Shown piece by piece: positions 31,611 to 44,195 of a DNA stretch of 64,000 bases; the first letter of the stretch is position 1; each line of letters opens with the position of its first letter. The stretch lies in the NCBI GenBank assembly GCA_016110215.1, contig JADWQD010000003.1:2728001-2792000 (forward strand), in the 5' to 3' direction. The notes below the pieces were generated by a model. It ran no database searches. It was not told the origin of the DNA and saw only the letters and a list, made by a program, of their open reading frames with translations. The stretch comes from Capronia americana. Its lineage: Eukaryota > Ascomycota > Eurotiomycetes > Chaetothyriales > Herpotrichiellaceae. The position numbers and the translations under genes were made by a program.

Positions 31611-32686
31611 ATGTCAACCCGGCCCAAGATCCTGCTCCTCGGCAAGATCGAGCAGTAAGCACACCAGCCATTCCATCCATCTTGTACCCTTCAGCCCTGA
31701 ACTGATGACTTCACTACAGTGCGCAAGAGGCATGGCGATCGCTAGGTTCCCTCGGCGACCTAGTGACACCAACCGCCACCAACCGCGCCGAATTCATCAA
31801 GGAGTGCCAGTCTGGCGGGCTCGACGGCGTGGTCGCTGCGTACCGCACCTTTCAGTCCGTCAGCATCACGGGTCTCTTCGACGAGGAAATTGTCAACGCG
31901 CTGCCCAAATCCTGGAAATTTCTTGCACATTGTGGTGCCGGCTATGACCAGATCGATGCTGATGCTTGCTCCGCCCGAGATCCACCGCTGCTCGTGGCAA
32001 ACGTGCCCACGGCGGTGGACGACGCGACCGCCGACACAGCCATCTTTCTCATGCTGGGTGCGCTGCGCAACTTCAACACCAGCATGGTGGCGTTGCGCAA
32101 ACGCGACTGGCGCGGCAACCCTCCCCCCGCCCTCGGTCACGATCCCCAGGGCAAAGTGCTCGGCGTGCTCGGCATGGGCGGGATCGGACGAAACATGAAG
32201 AAAAAGGCCGAAGCATTCGGCATGAAGGTCATCTACCACAACCGACGTGAACTTGACCCTTCCCAAGCCGATGGCGCGGCCTACGTCTCGTTCGAAGAAC
32301 TATTGCGCCAAAGCGACGTGCTGAGCTTGAATCTGCCGCTCAACCCGAGGACACGCCACATCATCTCCACGGAGCAATTGAAGTTGATGAAGCCCAGCGC
32401 CATCATCGTCAATACGGCCCGGGGAGCTGTCATCGACGAAGCCGCGTTGGTCGCTGCATTGGACAGCGGTGTCATCGCCGGCGCGGGTCTCGATGTCTAC
32501 GAGGAAGAACCAACGATCCACCCCGGTCTCCTGGCCAATGAGAAGGTCATCTTGCTGCCACACATGGGGACGTGGACGATCGAGACCATCAAGAAGATGG
32601 AAGAATGGGCGATCGAGAACGTGAAGCTAGCCGTGGAGACGGGGAAGTTGAAGAGTCCCATCTTCGAGCAGAGGGACATGCAGTGA
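31611..32686 (+). CDS. D-isomer-specific 2-hydroxyacid dehydrogenase (glyoxylate/hydroxypyruvate reductase-like)
   Basis: Two exons (31611-31654 and 31720-32686, 65-bp intron) give 336 residues. Predicted NAD(P)H-dependent reduction of a 2-ketoacid such as glyoxylate, hydroxypyruvate or another short ketoacid. Seen: an N-terminal catalytic half with KFLAHCGAGYDQIDADAC; the Rossmann motif VLGVLGMGGIGRNM; catalytic Arg in IVNTARGAVIDEAAL; Glu in DVYEEEP; and His in LLPHMGT, so the Arg-Glu-His set is complete. The residue after the second beta strand of the Rossmann fold is followed by NRR, which favours NADPH over NADH (inference). The substrate cannot be fixed. Confidence 0.9.
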
Positions 32687-32763
32687 GCGGTTCCGGGTCG
32701 AATCCCTCCCTGCCTCCCTTTTTTGTTCTCTCTCTTCTTGCCCTGCGTTGCCTAGATCGAACT

Positions 32764-32787
32764 AGACATAGACATAGACATAGACAT
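32764..32787. repeat. (AGACAT)4 hexanucleotide repeat
   Basis: Four perfect hexamer copies, 78 bp downstream of the dehydrogenase stop codon. Confidence 0.9.
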
Positions 32788-32979
32788 GCGGAGTACGCGG
32801 TATACACTATACATAGCCGAGCCGAGCTGGACGCCAAGGCAGATTACACGTCAGATTCTCTACCGTACACAGTACATACCTCGTAGGAGCCACTCCATGC
32901 AAAGTTTACATGCAGTAGCAGGCAGTCTCTTGTCCGTTCTCGAGCCGAACCAGCCAATGGTTGTTGCTGAATCCAAGCG

Positions 32980-33030
32980 AGGTGTGTGAGTGTGAGTGTG
33001 TGTGTGTGTGAGAGTGTGTATGTATGTGCA
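32980..33030. repeat. GT-rich microsatellite
   Basis: Interrupted (GT)n and (GTGA)n tract, in a stretch with further CACA-type and TATG-type simple sequence up to about 33110. Confidence 0.85.
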
Positions 33031-34636
33031 GCGAACAATCTCTGAACCCAAAATACTACATACAAACACACCTAATTACACACATGCACACATGCATATG
33101 CACGTCCACATACACCCCCCGGCTCAAGCTTTGACCAGCACCTCCCCTGTCCTGTCTTGACTGTGTACTGTGTAGGTGTGCCACACGGACAAATCTGACG
33201 CAGCTCCATCTACTCGTACAGTTACTGTACTCGCGACGCTGTATATACGCGGTACTCCGCATGTAGCTCGTAGACAGTCACACGGTATCGGTATTCCACG
33301 GGGTACAAGGTTCTTAAAACTTCCCCTTTACTGAGGCCCGATCCGACAGGGTACTACTACAGTACAGGTCGAGAATAGCGTACTACGTGGTATGTAGGTG
33401 CGGGTTCCGAAGCCGGCGCGGGCGTGGACGCAAAAGACTTCGAGTACTATGGTACAAGTACTGTGTAGGTACGTAATCACTCTATGTTTCTCCGAAGCCT
33501 CGCTTCGATCAGGCCTGGAAGCGAGGGAGTATGTAGTCCCTGCATCGCAGGGCAAGTACGAGGTATGGGATAGCACGCTCGGCTCGGCGACTGGTCGCGC
33601 GCTGTGTCTCGTACCTGGTTTTTCGAGACCCTGGACTCTACTGTGGCCGATAGCCGTTACTGTACTGACCCTCGCTCATGCACCGGCCATATGTCCGTAG
33701 TAAATGCAGACTCCCCTCCCTTATCAGGGCCCAATGGAAGCTACTGTCTCGGGGCCCTTCATCCCAAGTGATTAGATGGTCTGGATGGTTTATCCAGAGG
33801 TCTAGACCCAACGCACAACGCCCTCGATCTCGAGAGCCGTTGTATATTCTCGTGCCCAAACCCCACAGTTTGCGGTGATCGCAGCAATCATCGTCCAGGG
33901 AAATCCTGTCAAGGACAATGCGCACCCCCCCCTTCGGATGGCCGCTCGGGATGCTCTTCCTGGCCGATTTCTTGAATTTCTTCTGAGAGCTCACTAGGTT
34001 TATTTTGACTTCGGGAGATCCTCGTCGTCTCGCCTCGCCTCGCTGTTAGCGTGCCGCACGATGGAAGCTCCTGCATGCTCGCTTGGAGAGCTCGAACAGT
34101 TCGATGTCGCGTTCGTTGTCGCTCAACAGCCAGTCTTGTCATATTGGGCGAGCGTACGGAGTTAACCAGGGAGTAAAACATATCGGGCCCTGTACCCAGC
34201 TGCTCATTAAAGCGAGCAATCGCTATTTGCTAATCGCGCCGCCAGCTGAGGGCAAGTCAAAATTCGAGACCCTCCCCCCACATAACAGACATCACCGTAC
34301 TCTTCGATAATGCCTTATGGGGCGGCAGGAAGTGCTCAAGTGCGCATGCGATTCGTTGTACCTTTGGCACTTCCCCCTCAGGCCAGGTCGAAAGCGTGCG
34401 TTGTGTAACAATCGCTGTCCAACATGGGAAATTGTGGTAGAAGTGACAGTGAACTACATCTGATTACAGTAGTAAAATCGAGCTTGATCCTCCTAGGGTG
34501 CCCCCTGTCCGGGTGTAAAAATAGGGTATGTCGGCTATCTCTTCGTGCGTCCATCGGCGGAAGAACGAGAAGGATGCCGTAAAGAAAGCAGGAAGGACTA
34601 AGCAAATAGTCGTTCATTGAGCCAGGGCGGCCAACA

Positions 34637-36847
34637 TCAGGCCTCAAACGCCCTCAACGCCATGCCGGATATAGTCGCAAATACTTGATTCGTAGCGCGT
34701 CCATTTGCCTGTGTTTCCAGGTATCTCTTTGCAAGTTCTCGTTCCGAAGTGAGATCACCGTTTCCCCCCGAGGCAAGCAACATTATGCTGTAGATGATGT
34801 CCCTGTTCTCCATGCCATCGAGGAAGGATCGGCACAGACGCACCGCTGCTCCCGACAGACCCGAGCCAGAAGACGACTGCGTGGCAGCTGCCGCTTCGAC
34901 CAACTTCCAGAACTGCTCGGATCTCCGTGCAAGCTGTCTCTCGAGCGTCGTCTCCTTTGGTTCTGGTTCAGCTTCGTCTTGATGGACAAAGTCCGACATG
35001 GACGCGGTTGGATTGCTGAAGGTTTCTCCTGTCAGAATCGCACCGAGTGCTCGACATCGAAGCGCCAGTTGATCGGCCTCCTCATCTCCATCGTGCTCTG
35101 GTCGGACGCACAGTTCGAGCATGGCCCAGGTGACGCGGGCCTCTTGACTGGCCAAGGTCGCATTTTCCACAGGCGTGTCTGCGTGGTTGCTCACCAACGT
35201 CAGATACGCCAACATGTTGCCCAGTTGGGTCCGATCTGTACAGAGTAAAGGAAAACCGTGGTTGGCAAACCATTTGGACTGCCCTGTCTCCAGCAGCCTG
35301 TCAAGACCCGGCGCGAACGCAATGTCGTAGACCTTTCGGATAGACTCGAGGTTAGGAACGGAATCAGGTGGAATAGGTGGTACACTCGGGACTTTGGTGC
35401 CCGCAATTGTACAGATAGACTCAATGGTCCTCGTGGTTTGTCGAGAGCCGATATCCATCATTGTTGCACTGGCACAAGTCAGACGATGGGGACACGTAGC
35501 CTCAGCTCCACTCACTTCGTCCAGGCGGCGGCGGATATGGAGCTATGCCAGTGTGGTGGGACGCGTCCATGTGATAAGGCTGATTGATGTGAGGCAGAAG
35601 CTGTTCCGACGGCCGCGGGAAGGGATATTCGTTGTGATCTCGAGGTGAACTCGACACAACTGAGGAATTATGATTCGGGACTGGGGGGCTGATGGCAGTA
35701 CCCGAGAATCTTCGAGCTTGAGCACTAATTGAGGAGGATAGAGGCGGATTAGCGTTGTTGTTGTTGGTAGGTGCTGAGGACGATGACGGCGCTGGGTGCA
35801 ACGAATGAGGCCCCTGCGCCTGGAAGACGGGATCGTAGCCTTGACAAGCGCGCTTGCTCTTCAGGCAGTTCCTGCACTCCGGTCGACCTTCATCGCACTG
35901 TCAAGTGAATACCAGCGGTTAGTGCCATGCAAGGTACAGGAGGGTGATAAGAGGGTGAAGGGCGCAAGTGGACGCGAGGGAAACTACTGCCGTGTCCGGA
36001 ACGGGGAATTGAGGTGAGGGAGTAATCTCGAGACGAGGGAAGGCTTCGAACGATGGAGTCGCTTAGAGGGAAAACCGTGTAGCGCCGTTGAGTTCGGGAG
36101 GAGAGTTGCGAAGGTTTGTGACACGGCGGAGATGGCAGCGTCGATCACAAGGCCCGAGGCCTAAATAGGCCTGCGCCTTTTGGGGCAGGCGCTCCCCTGG
36201 ACTTTGGAGTTAGGCGCCACCCACGGCTATCACCCACTAGCCCGAGTGGAGCTCCGTGTAAAGTTGCCCTCGCCCAAGCTCTTTCGTTGGCCTGCCCGTG
36301 CCATGCGCCCGCTGCCAAAATTGCCTGCCGGTGGTCCCCGTGGCCGTGTCGATGGGTATCGTGGCGGCAACGCAACAATGGAAGTGAATGTTGGACAACG
36401 TGCAGGAGAAATGGAACCTGGACTCACCTTGATACGCCGTTTTCGGCACGTCAAGCAACCGGTCTTCGTCCGTCTCTTCACCTCTTTGGCTTTGTGACGA
36501 GGAGGCGCCACGATAAGACTCGGGTCGGTGGTCGACGGCAGGGCCATCCTTCCCGGCATGGGATGGTACGGCGAATGCATCCCCGGATACATCGGTCGTG
36601 CTTGCATATACTCGTGAGGCATTGGCGGCGGCGGCACCGGCGGAGGCGCTGGTCGTGCTGCATAAGGGTACGGCAACGGCGGTAGTACGCGCTGCTGTGC
36701 CGGCGGCGGGGGTGGTAAAGGTTGCACAACTTCTGGCTCTGATCGATGTGCCATATGCGTGTGGAAATCGATGCTGCTGATCGGCGGAAGACTAATCGAC
36801 GACGTTGAAGACTGTAGAGCCGCCGTGCCCATATTTGAGTAATTCAT
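34637..36847 (-). CDS. Zn2Cys6 transcription factor with large intron and uncertain central junction
   Basis: Exon 1 (36847-36428) encodes a Pro-rich N-terminus and the first half of the zinc cluster, KRRTKTGCLTCRKRRIK. A 530-bp intron (35898-36427) separates it from CDEGRPECRNCLKSKRAC in exon 2 (from 35897). The cluster Cys131, 134, 141, 148, 151 and 158 is therefore complete only after splicing. Exon 2 ends at a good GTGAGT donor (35515). The obvious acceptor (CCAG, 47 bp on) puts translation out of frame and meets a stop three codons later. A weak AAAG acceptor at 35392-35393 restores the frame and gives a 518-residue protein (exon 3 35391-34637) whose C-terminal half is a plausible regulatory domain (PNLESIRKVYDIAFAPGLDRLLE). 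Overall layout recalls fungal developmental zinc-cluster regulators such as OefC, from memory and not certain. An indel or pseudogene is possible. Confidence 0.65.
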
Positions 36848-39800
36848 CCCAGTCGCTTCTTCTCGCCTCCTGCTGTCTCCAGCGGGGAGGCCTCGTCAAT
36901 GAGGATGCGACGCTGCGACTCGATGGTGGTGTCGCTGGCGAGCTCGGCGCGGGTTGACTTTGTCGACCTCTCTCTCCCGCAAAGCCACAGAGATTCAGTG
37001 TTTCTCCTTCGACGACCAGAATGAACGTCCCTCTTCTGAAAATTTCAGCTGGTCAGCACCCATACGCAATGCTTCGCTCTCGTGACACTTCCAGGGAATT
37101 CTGCGTGTGTTCTCGCCAGCGGACAGTAGTATATGGCCGACAGACCGAGACCCAACTACGTCTTGGGCAAGGAACAAGCAAGAATAACGCAGGGAAGGAT
37201 ACAATAAACAAAAGAACAACCGAGCAAAGCAGAACCGGACGGATGCAAGACGGAAACAAGGAGCCGGGCAATAAAGCAGGATCAAGCGCGAAGCGAGGAT
37301 GCGAAGAGAGCAAAGTACTGGAAGGTGTTTGGAGTATGCAGCGTATGGCTGTGCCTGCACCATAGTAACATATGACCTGATGGAGGAGCAAGGGCGCATA
37401 GCACTGGCTGGGAGGAGCAGCGGCGTGGACATGGATTCGAGTTCCACTGACAGGGCTCGTGAGGACAGGGGGGTTTTCTGGAGTGCTTGGTCACCCATTT
37501 AGGGCCCGTGAAACGGTCAACAGTCCCCAGTGGCTACAGGCTTTGACCGTTTGAGCGATCGCTCTTTCCTCGAGGCGTCGCGGACGTCCTAAGTGCCGAA
37601 GCGCAGTGAGCATGAATCAGATTTGCGATGGCGAAATTGGAACGAGCCTCGCTTGGAATCGCTTCGACTCGCTCAGCCGCCCTAGACGACAAGCATTATC
37701 TGGGGGACGTGCTGCAATTCGAAGACGACGCTCCGTCGCCTGGCGACCTAAGGTCATTCCCACAAGCCATGATGGACCTCGAGCTAGTGGGGAGGTGATG
37801 GACCGTGAATGGGAGAATGGACGAGCACGACTCCACGGGTCCCCGAACGGCCCGGAACACGCAGCTGTTGACAGGTCTGTCAGTCAACCGTCACCGGTAC
37901 GAGTACTAGCAGAGCCAGAGTTGGGACTCCTCTCTGCTCTGCTGAGCAAAGAGTTTGCCAAACCCTGGTAACCCAGTCAAGAGGCTTCTCGCTTAGGCAT
38001 CTCCCGGCGCCAGACGACGTTGGGCCTGAGTCTAAGCACCTAGGCTTTGCCTCATCTTGCACTTGGGCACTGTTTGCTCGCCGGCTTTGCCCACTCCTAG
38101 CCTTTTCAGCTCCAAGGGCGGTTGCATTGTTATGCATCGGGGCTGCTAGCTATACACAGTAACGACAGACCACAAGCTGAAAGGGCCATCCACTGGAAAT
38201 GGTATAGCTTGGTTATCGAAGGACTAGCGCGTATGCTTCAAGACGGTCTCAATGTTTCGAGTGGCGGGCTTTGCACACAATGGGGGATGCGAAGGTCCAG
38301 TGGCGCAGGAGCCAGGATGGGGTGATAACGGAGCCAGCATGAACTGGATGGAAGCGCGTGCGAGGGACGAGTTACTCGTAGACAACGATGCTCCCCCGAC
38401 CGGCGGCAATGCCAAAAGAAATGATGGATCACGTACCCTTGCGCCTGGACAAGTAATCCCGCCTTCCGTCCGTTCGCCGTCTGGCTCGGATGATGTCGAT
38501 CAGTTGCTCACTGTCTAACCCAACAGCGATCGGATCGTTTGGCCTCACCGAGTCCAATATCCCGAAAGAGATGCGTACAGTGATGCTCAGAATGCTGCTT
38601 GACCGTTGCCAAGCGACTCTGGAACCCTGCTAGCGCCCTGTCGAGAATGGAGTCGTATCAGTCAAGCGTCCACAATTTGGGAAGAGAAAAGCCAATATGG
38701 AGTCCCACTTCTGTAACCGAGGCCAGTAGTCTCTTCCAAGTATCTCCTTGACTAGTCCACCGACTCCGTGTTCTTCCTTCGGTGGATGTGACCATGTCAG
38801 CATTCAAAGCACCGCAGCAGTCCATTCCCTGCCTTCCTGGCTCCAGAAAAGATTCGTGGCTAACCTACCTGGTCAGATGTCGCACCCCGCTTCCACCGTC
38901 TACTTCTCTTTCTGTCTTGGTTCGATGCACTGACCGCCGGCCGCCCGTTCAGCTCGCGCCCTGAGCAGAGCTAATGGGAGGTTGGGGTGAGGGGAAAGCG
39001 ATAGACGAATTCAGATTCGCAAGCAAGGTTGGCGTGTGATCCGTTCTGGAGCTCTGGTGTTTGATCACCATAACCCCCGTCACGCTATCAAGTGAAACAA
39101 GTGTTCGAAAATTTCCAGACGACTAGTAGGGAAAATAGCGCAGGAACCTGTCCTCAAGCATAGTAAACGATGCTTGACGACTCACTTGTCGACGCCAGCT
39201 ACTCCGTACTTGTACGCCAAACTCCACCACGTCTCGATTATCCACCTATCTCCCGGCGTACAGACATTTTAGCTTTGCGCATGCTCCTTAGCGAGACAAT
39301 TTCGACCTCGCTCCGAGATGCGTGGCTTGGGTTTCGCGGCTTCTGCGAGCCTTGATTCTGAGCGGTTGCTCCCTGATCCCAGGAACCCTTCCACCGCACC
39401 GTCATGATCGCCCAACCACCCCCAGGCAAGATGCACGATGGTCCGTATTTTGATCCGGTACCGCCCACGTACCATTTGTCACCCAGCGTCTCGACAATGC
39501 CTTCAGTGTCACATGAGCGGCCTGGTCAACACGACAAGTGCGTGAAATCATACCCTGAGACAGCGCTGGAGAAACATGCAATCAGCGTCCTTGGACCCCT
39601 GTGAGCCTCGACTCGGCCATTGCAGGGGTTTCTGGATAATACAATCATAATAGCCTGTTCAAGGACGCCTTCCCGCATGGGTACAGCAATGCGACAATTG
39701 AACAACCTGGACATTGAAATCGCGTCCACCAAATTTGGCGTCTAGTGTTGCCTCGTATGTAAGGATCGCCTCGCTTTGTTGCGTAGGTGCAGCATAATAT

Positions 39801-40593
39801 TCTCCGAGCGACTCGGATGCAAGACGCTCGAGCAGGTTGCAGAACCGACCAAGACCCTACCTTAGGTCCTGGCAAAGCTGCGAATCTCCCGCTTGTGGTT
39901 CCTTACGGCTGCGTGCAGGATACTGAGTAGCTCCCGATATGTCAAGGGCCTAAACGAGGATGACGATACAGAGGCAGTGCATCCCCAGAGCCCGCCATTA
40001 TTGGCTATGATGACATTCAGCTCATGCACCGCACGCTCCCGAAAGTAGGCGGCCGATGACCGTTCGTTAAACTAATTCAGTTGAGTCTACCACTACTTAC
40101 CAGTTAGATTGTCAAAACGGAGTACGTCGGATGCGTGTACATTGCTGGACGTCTAGGTGTCGTGCATGTACCCCCTTCTGCGAGAATGAATCAGGACGCT
40201 ATAACCTAAGACAGGATAGCCACGGGTTAGACCTGGGATGGAATTTCATTTCGACTGTCGGACTGCTCGTCTATCGCGCCCCCACCGTCTGCAGGGCCAG
40301 CGTCGAACATCTGCCCAAGGGCCACGACGGACCTGTCACTGCTGTCATATTAGAATTCCCGTGCGACGGTGCAACCATCAATTAGTAACCACGTGGTTCC
40401 GCCACTTGCGAGTCTGTTATTTCTATGCACCAATGGTTGGACAAACTCTGGTATGAGAGTTTGGTTACGAACAACGGCAATCAGTCGTACAATCAATCAT
40501 GATCTCGCTTATCTGGGGCGTCGGTTCGCTTGTAGCCTGCCGAGGTTAAGCCACCCCCAGTGCGGAACGACGAGGGTACGTGTTTCAATTTCT
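36848..40593. other. Gene-poor region, 3.7 kb
   Basis: No gene could be supported on either strand. The first 650 bp may be the long leader and promoter of the zinc-cluster gene. The rest has scattered open frames below 125 codons without recognised domains. At about 39960-40040 the minus strand has ELNVIIANNGG, faintly like the NNAG motif of short-chain dehydrogenases, too short to call. No long repeat or transposon protein was seen. Confidence 0.45.
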
Positions 40594-41517
40594 TCAGGAT
40601 GCTTTTGCCCTGCGCTTTCTGAAAACAGGCATTGAAGTTTGCTCTGGGACTTGATCCTTGGGTATCGCCGCTTGATCTGACTGGGGCTCCTCTTTCACGA
40701 GCTCGGGCTTCACTGAGTTGTAGTTTGATTGAGCATCGACCCTTGGTGAGGTATAATTTCCGGCCGCGCTTCCGTCTTGATTGAGCGCAGGGTTCCTTTC
40801 CTGCTTCACAGACATACCACCCTCACCTTTAATCTGCGAGCCTGGTATCTCCTTCTTGACTGAGATTGAGCCAGACAAAAGGTCATCAAGGCCAGCGTCG
40901 TTATGGTCAGGGTATGTCTTGGTGGCAGCACCCCAACCGCGTCGCACAACAGCCTCACCAGCTGTTTCCCTCTCCTCTTCGTCATCTTCCTGTCCTTCAT
41001 ACCTGCGCTTTTTTACGCCTGTACTCAAGGGGGCTTCATCAACAACTTGCCGTGACAGCGTCTGCCAATCTCCCGGCATGGCCATCTCAGAGCGGAACCC
41101 CTCGGGTACTTTGATACCCATCTCGGCCAGCTGCGCCCATTGTCTCTTGCGATCAGCTATTCCTGGAGGCCCTGTGGCAGGTTTGTGGACGGAAATCGCT
41201 GGTTTCGAGAGGGGATCCGACGAGGTTGAGGACTTGTTCGTGTCACCAGCGGCGACTCCCTTCAGTCTTTCGACCTCTAACTTGGCACGTTCTTTTTCTC
41301 TCTCCCCTCGCTCGTGGCTGTTCTGGATATCACGCAGAAAGCGTTTGAGGCCGTTCTGATGCTTCGCAGTATTCTCATGCTGTTTCCGTTCGAAGGGAGT
41401 GTCTTTGACGTAACTGCTGCAATGCTTGCACCAATACTTTGGCTGCGCAGCCAGTAAGCAATGTGCGACTTAATCGTGTAAAAATGAACTCACCGTTGAT
41501 TTCCAGTATTCCGACAT
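40594..41517 (-). CDS. U1-type zinc finger spliceosomal protein (WBP4/FBP21-like)
   Basis: Two exons (41517-41494 and 41442-40594, 51-bp intron) give 290 residues. The 24-nt first exon encodes MSEYWKST and joins PKYWCKHCSSYV, completing a U1C/matrin-type C2H2 finger (CX2C then a His pair in RKQHENTAKH). A helical arm rich in Arg and Glu follows, then KRQWAQLAEMGIKVPEG, an acidic segment with KKRRYEGQEDDEEE, and a C-terminal VFRKRRAKAS that fits the end of this family. The family binds within spliceosomal B complexes. WW domains, present in the human protein, are not visible, as in other fungal members. It would be nuclear. It is divergent from the PRELI gene. Confidence 0.8.
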
Positions 41518-42140
41518 GATGCAGGATTGATGGCTGAACGAGGATGCACTATGTCATCCGAGGTCCAGGTGAGCGACTTTGGGGACTACGGGCGAATGGC
41601 GACGGGCTTTGGAGCGCTCTGCTTCGGCAGAAATCTCCCGAAAATAGTTCGGAGGTTGCTAGAAAGTCACGGGCTCGCTGTCTGACAAGCCTCGGATTGC
41701 ACATGATTGACGGCGTCATTTGTGTCAGTCGCTGGCCATTTTGTCGGCATTTTGTTCAAGCGGAACGAAGAACCCCCTTCAGCCAATCAGCAACTTGCAC
41801 TTGCTTTCCGACCCTTCCCGCCCTTCCTGGATGGCGGCGAAAAAATTTGTTGGAGAAGGGGGCCGAACTCCGTAAGTACCTCGCTACTTCACCTTTTTCC
41901 TTTTGCTCATTGCCAACAACTTTACGTCGACGATTGTCCGCTTCGCCATTCATCACTCCCACGTTCCTTCTCTTGTTCTCTTGCTTTGAGCAGGTGGCCC
42001 CGGGCTGTCGGAATCCTCGAGCATCAATAGACAATTACTGCCACCAGTCGACGCGCAGCGGCTTATTTTGATTGAAACTTCGACGTTCATTTATCGCCGA
42101 ATTCCATCGAGCTCCCCTCAATTCACCACGTTCCGCTACC
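41518..42140. promoter_or_regulatory. Divergent promoter, zinc finger gene / PRELI gene
   Basis: About 0.6 kb. Plus-strand open frames here end just before or overlap the leader of the PRELI gene and have no family resemblance. They may include upstream open reading frames in that leader. Confidence 0.4.
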
Positions 42141-42719
42141 ATGAAGATATTCTCGTCGTCATACACGTTTGACTACTCTTGGGAAGAGGTCAGCACGAAC
42201 AATTGGCGGAAATACTGCCCTTGGAATGAAAAGGCTCCTCATGTTCTGGCTGTCGATACCATCTCTCGCCACGTGGATCCGCAAACAGGCATTCTGCGCA
42301 CCGAGCGTCTCATCACATGCCAACAAAATGCTCCGAAATGGATTCTGAACATTATGGGTGGCGAGACCACTAGTTACGTCTATGAGGTTTCATATGTCGA
42401 CCCAGCTTCGGAAAAGGTCACGATGTGCAGTACAAACCTGACCTGGTCCAACCTCTTGGAATGCCGTGAGACCGTTGTCTATCAGCCTTGCTCGACAAAT
42501 CCAAAAGAGAAGACAGAGTTCAAGCAGCAAGCCAAGATTGTGGCATTGTGCGGCGGATGGCAAAAGATACGGACCAAGATCGAAGAAGCCAGTGTTGAAC
42601 GGTTTCGAGAGAACGCAGCTCGAGGCCGTGAAGGCTTCGAGATGGTCCTGGAAACGTCGAGGAGAGTCTTTGGTGAAGAACGACAGAGGTTGAAGACAGG
42701 TCTGCCACTCAACCTATGA
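42141..42719 (+). CDS. UPS2: PRELI/MSF1 mitochondrial intermembrane-space lipid-transfer protein (UPS2-like)
   Basis: Intronless 192-residue protein consisting almost wholly of a PRELI domain. Seen: MKIFSSSYTFDYSWEEVSTNNWRKY at the start, HVLAVDTISRHVD, LRTERLITCQQNAPKW, SYVYEVSYVDP, and a C-terminal helix EEASVERFRENAARGREGFE. Among yeast paralogues the start and the TERLIT-x2-Q-x-APKW pattern are closest to Ups2 (phosphatidylserine carriage with Mdm35) rather than Ups1 (phosphatidic acid); this assignment is from memory. It has no cleavable presequence, as expected for an Mdm35-dependent import route. The ATG follows CTACC, a good context. Confidence 0.85.
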   Translation: MKIFSSSYTFDYSWEEVSTNNWRKYCPWNEKAPHVLAVDTISRHVDPQTGILRTERLITCQQNAPKWILNIMGGETTSYVYEVSYVDPASEKVTMCSTNLTWSNLLECRETVVYQPCSTNPKEKTEFKQQAKIVALCGGWQKIRTKIEEASVERFRENAARGREGFEMVLETSRRVFGEERQRLKTGLPLNL

Positions 42720-44195
42720 TGCACCATGGCACCATGGCTTTGGGTGCCTTTTTTTTTGGCTTTCTCGACTTAGCGATATCATCGAACGCTTCAACGTTAC
42801 TACGACTCCTCGAACCGGCTAGATCTGGATTGGCGTTCTGCAACAAGACTGCGAGTGTGGCACCCATCGACCCTTTTAGATGTGATACAGGATAGACTGG
42901 GTCGTGGAAAAGTGCAGCCTACGCATTGTGTTTGAGCGCGGCGTTTTGGGAGAGGGCTATCGTTCGATGGCTCTCTCGGATTATTACTGGTCGGCGACTT
43001 CAAGCGGGCTTTAGCAACACAAGATACCACGATACATCAGGTCTTCTATACTGTTGATAGACGGAAGATACTCCCCGCCTCAGGCAGTGATGACAATAGA
43101 CACACTCACACTTAGTCATGTTCAGGACTTTGAATGACTTTCTTTGCGTCCCATCTGCGATAGCAGGTCTTAATTTAATCCGCCAGAAGCCACCTATGGG
43201 CACTTGATCGGATGCAGAATTCCATATCGCCAACGGCAAGGTCGAGCGCCCATTTACATTTGGCTGTCTTATCCACGAGGAGCTCCATCTCTTGACTCTA
43301 TGTATGGCTACAACCTACGTTAAACTAGCTGGATTCCACCATGCACTACTCCGTACACAGTAGACCGGACTGTGCACGCACTAGGCTATAAAATCTCAGC
43401 AACTCTCGGTTGTTCTAACTCCAAGACACGGAGATTATGTAGTAGTATCGGGTCGTAGAAGAGGCGGAGAATTTACCCTGGCGGCCATTGAAGGCGTGGC
43501 GCTTGCTGTCGCTTCTGTACATACTTGTCTCTCCCAAAATGCTAGCCCGCTCTCGCAGCAGTTCTTGGAGTTGGTGATTGGATTGGATACACAGTACGAA
43601 GCTCGCTGCAGGTGCCTGACTTTGAATTTTCCGCACGCTGCAGCTAAAAAGTCAAGCCCGAAGCGACCGATCAATCAGCTGGCTGATGAAGCGGGTGATC
43701 ACCACCAGCCCTGGTTCGTCTCAAGCCCCATCAAGCTTCGAACCTGCGTCCACTGGCCTGTCCCTTTCCACCATCCCCGGCAATTGACCCTGGGCGAGAC
43801 CAATCATGCCAGAATCCTCGTGGGTTTGAACGTTTGAACGAGCAATCTGGTAACCCACCGCGTATGCAGCGTGCTCCCCAACTGTCTCCCTACACAGTAC
43901 ATGCCGTGTCTGCCATTGTGTTATTCTGACGGACGACGAGGCTTCGATTTAATGCCAAATATGTCTTCGCAACCCTCTCAAACTTGAGCTGGCGCTGACG
44001 AACAAGACGATATTCGCCCAAATTTCGCGTATTGAACAGTCGCGGCTCCGATTGGCGGCCGACGAAGACCTGTCCCTGTACCCCCTGTCCAACTCCTGGG
44101 CTGTTCCTCGATTGTGCATGCGGCGCGCGCTCCTGCACCCATCACCTCGACACACTTCAGCGGCCTCTCCCAGTTCAGCACCCGCGATGTGAGGG
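42720..44195. other. Intergenic, 1.5 kb
   Basis: Between two plus-strand genes. Short minus-strand frames carry no domain. The last few hundred bases before 44196 are probably promoter and leader of the hydrolase gene. Confidence 0.4.

Larger units (their letters stand above)
32687..34636. other. Gene-poor spacer, about 1.95 kb
   Basis: Convergent spacer between the hydroxyacid dehydrogenase and the third Zn2Cys6 gene. It contains several simple repeats and a run rich in GTAC and TAC words (about 33330-33580). The open frames are repeat-driven and unsupported. Confidence 0.45.

Noticed and set aside
39900..40070. Short-chain dehydrogenase relic on the minus strand (IIANNGG)
   Set aside because: Only about seven matching residues and no cofactor or catalytic motif around them.
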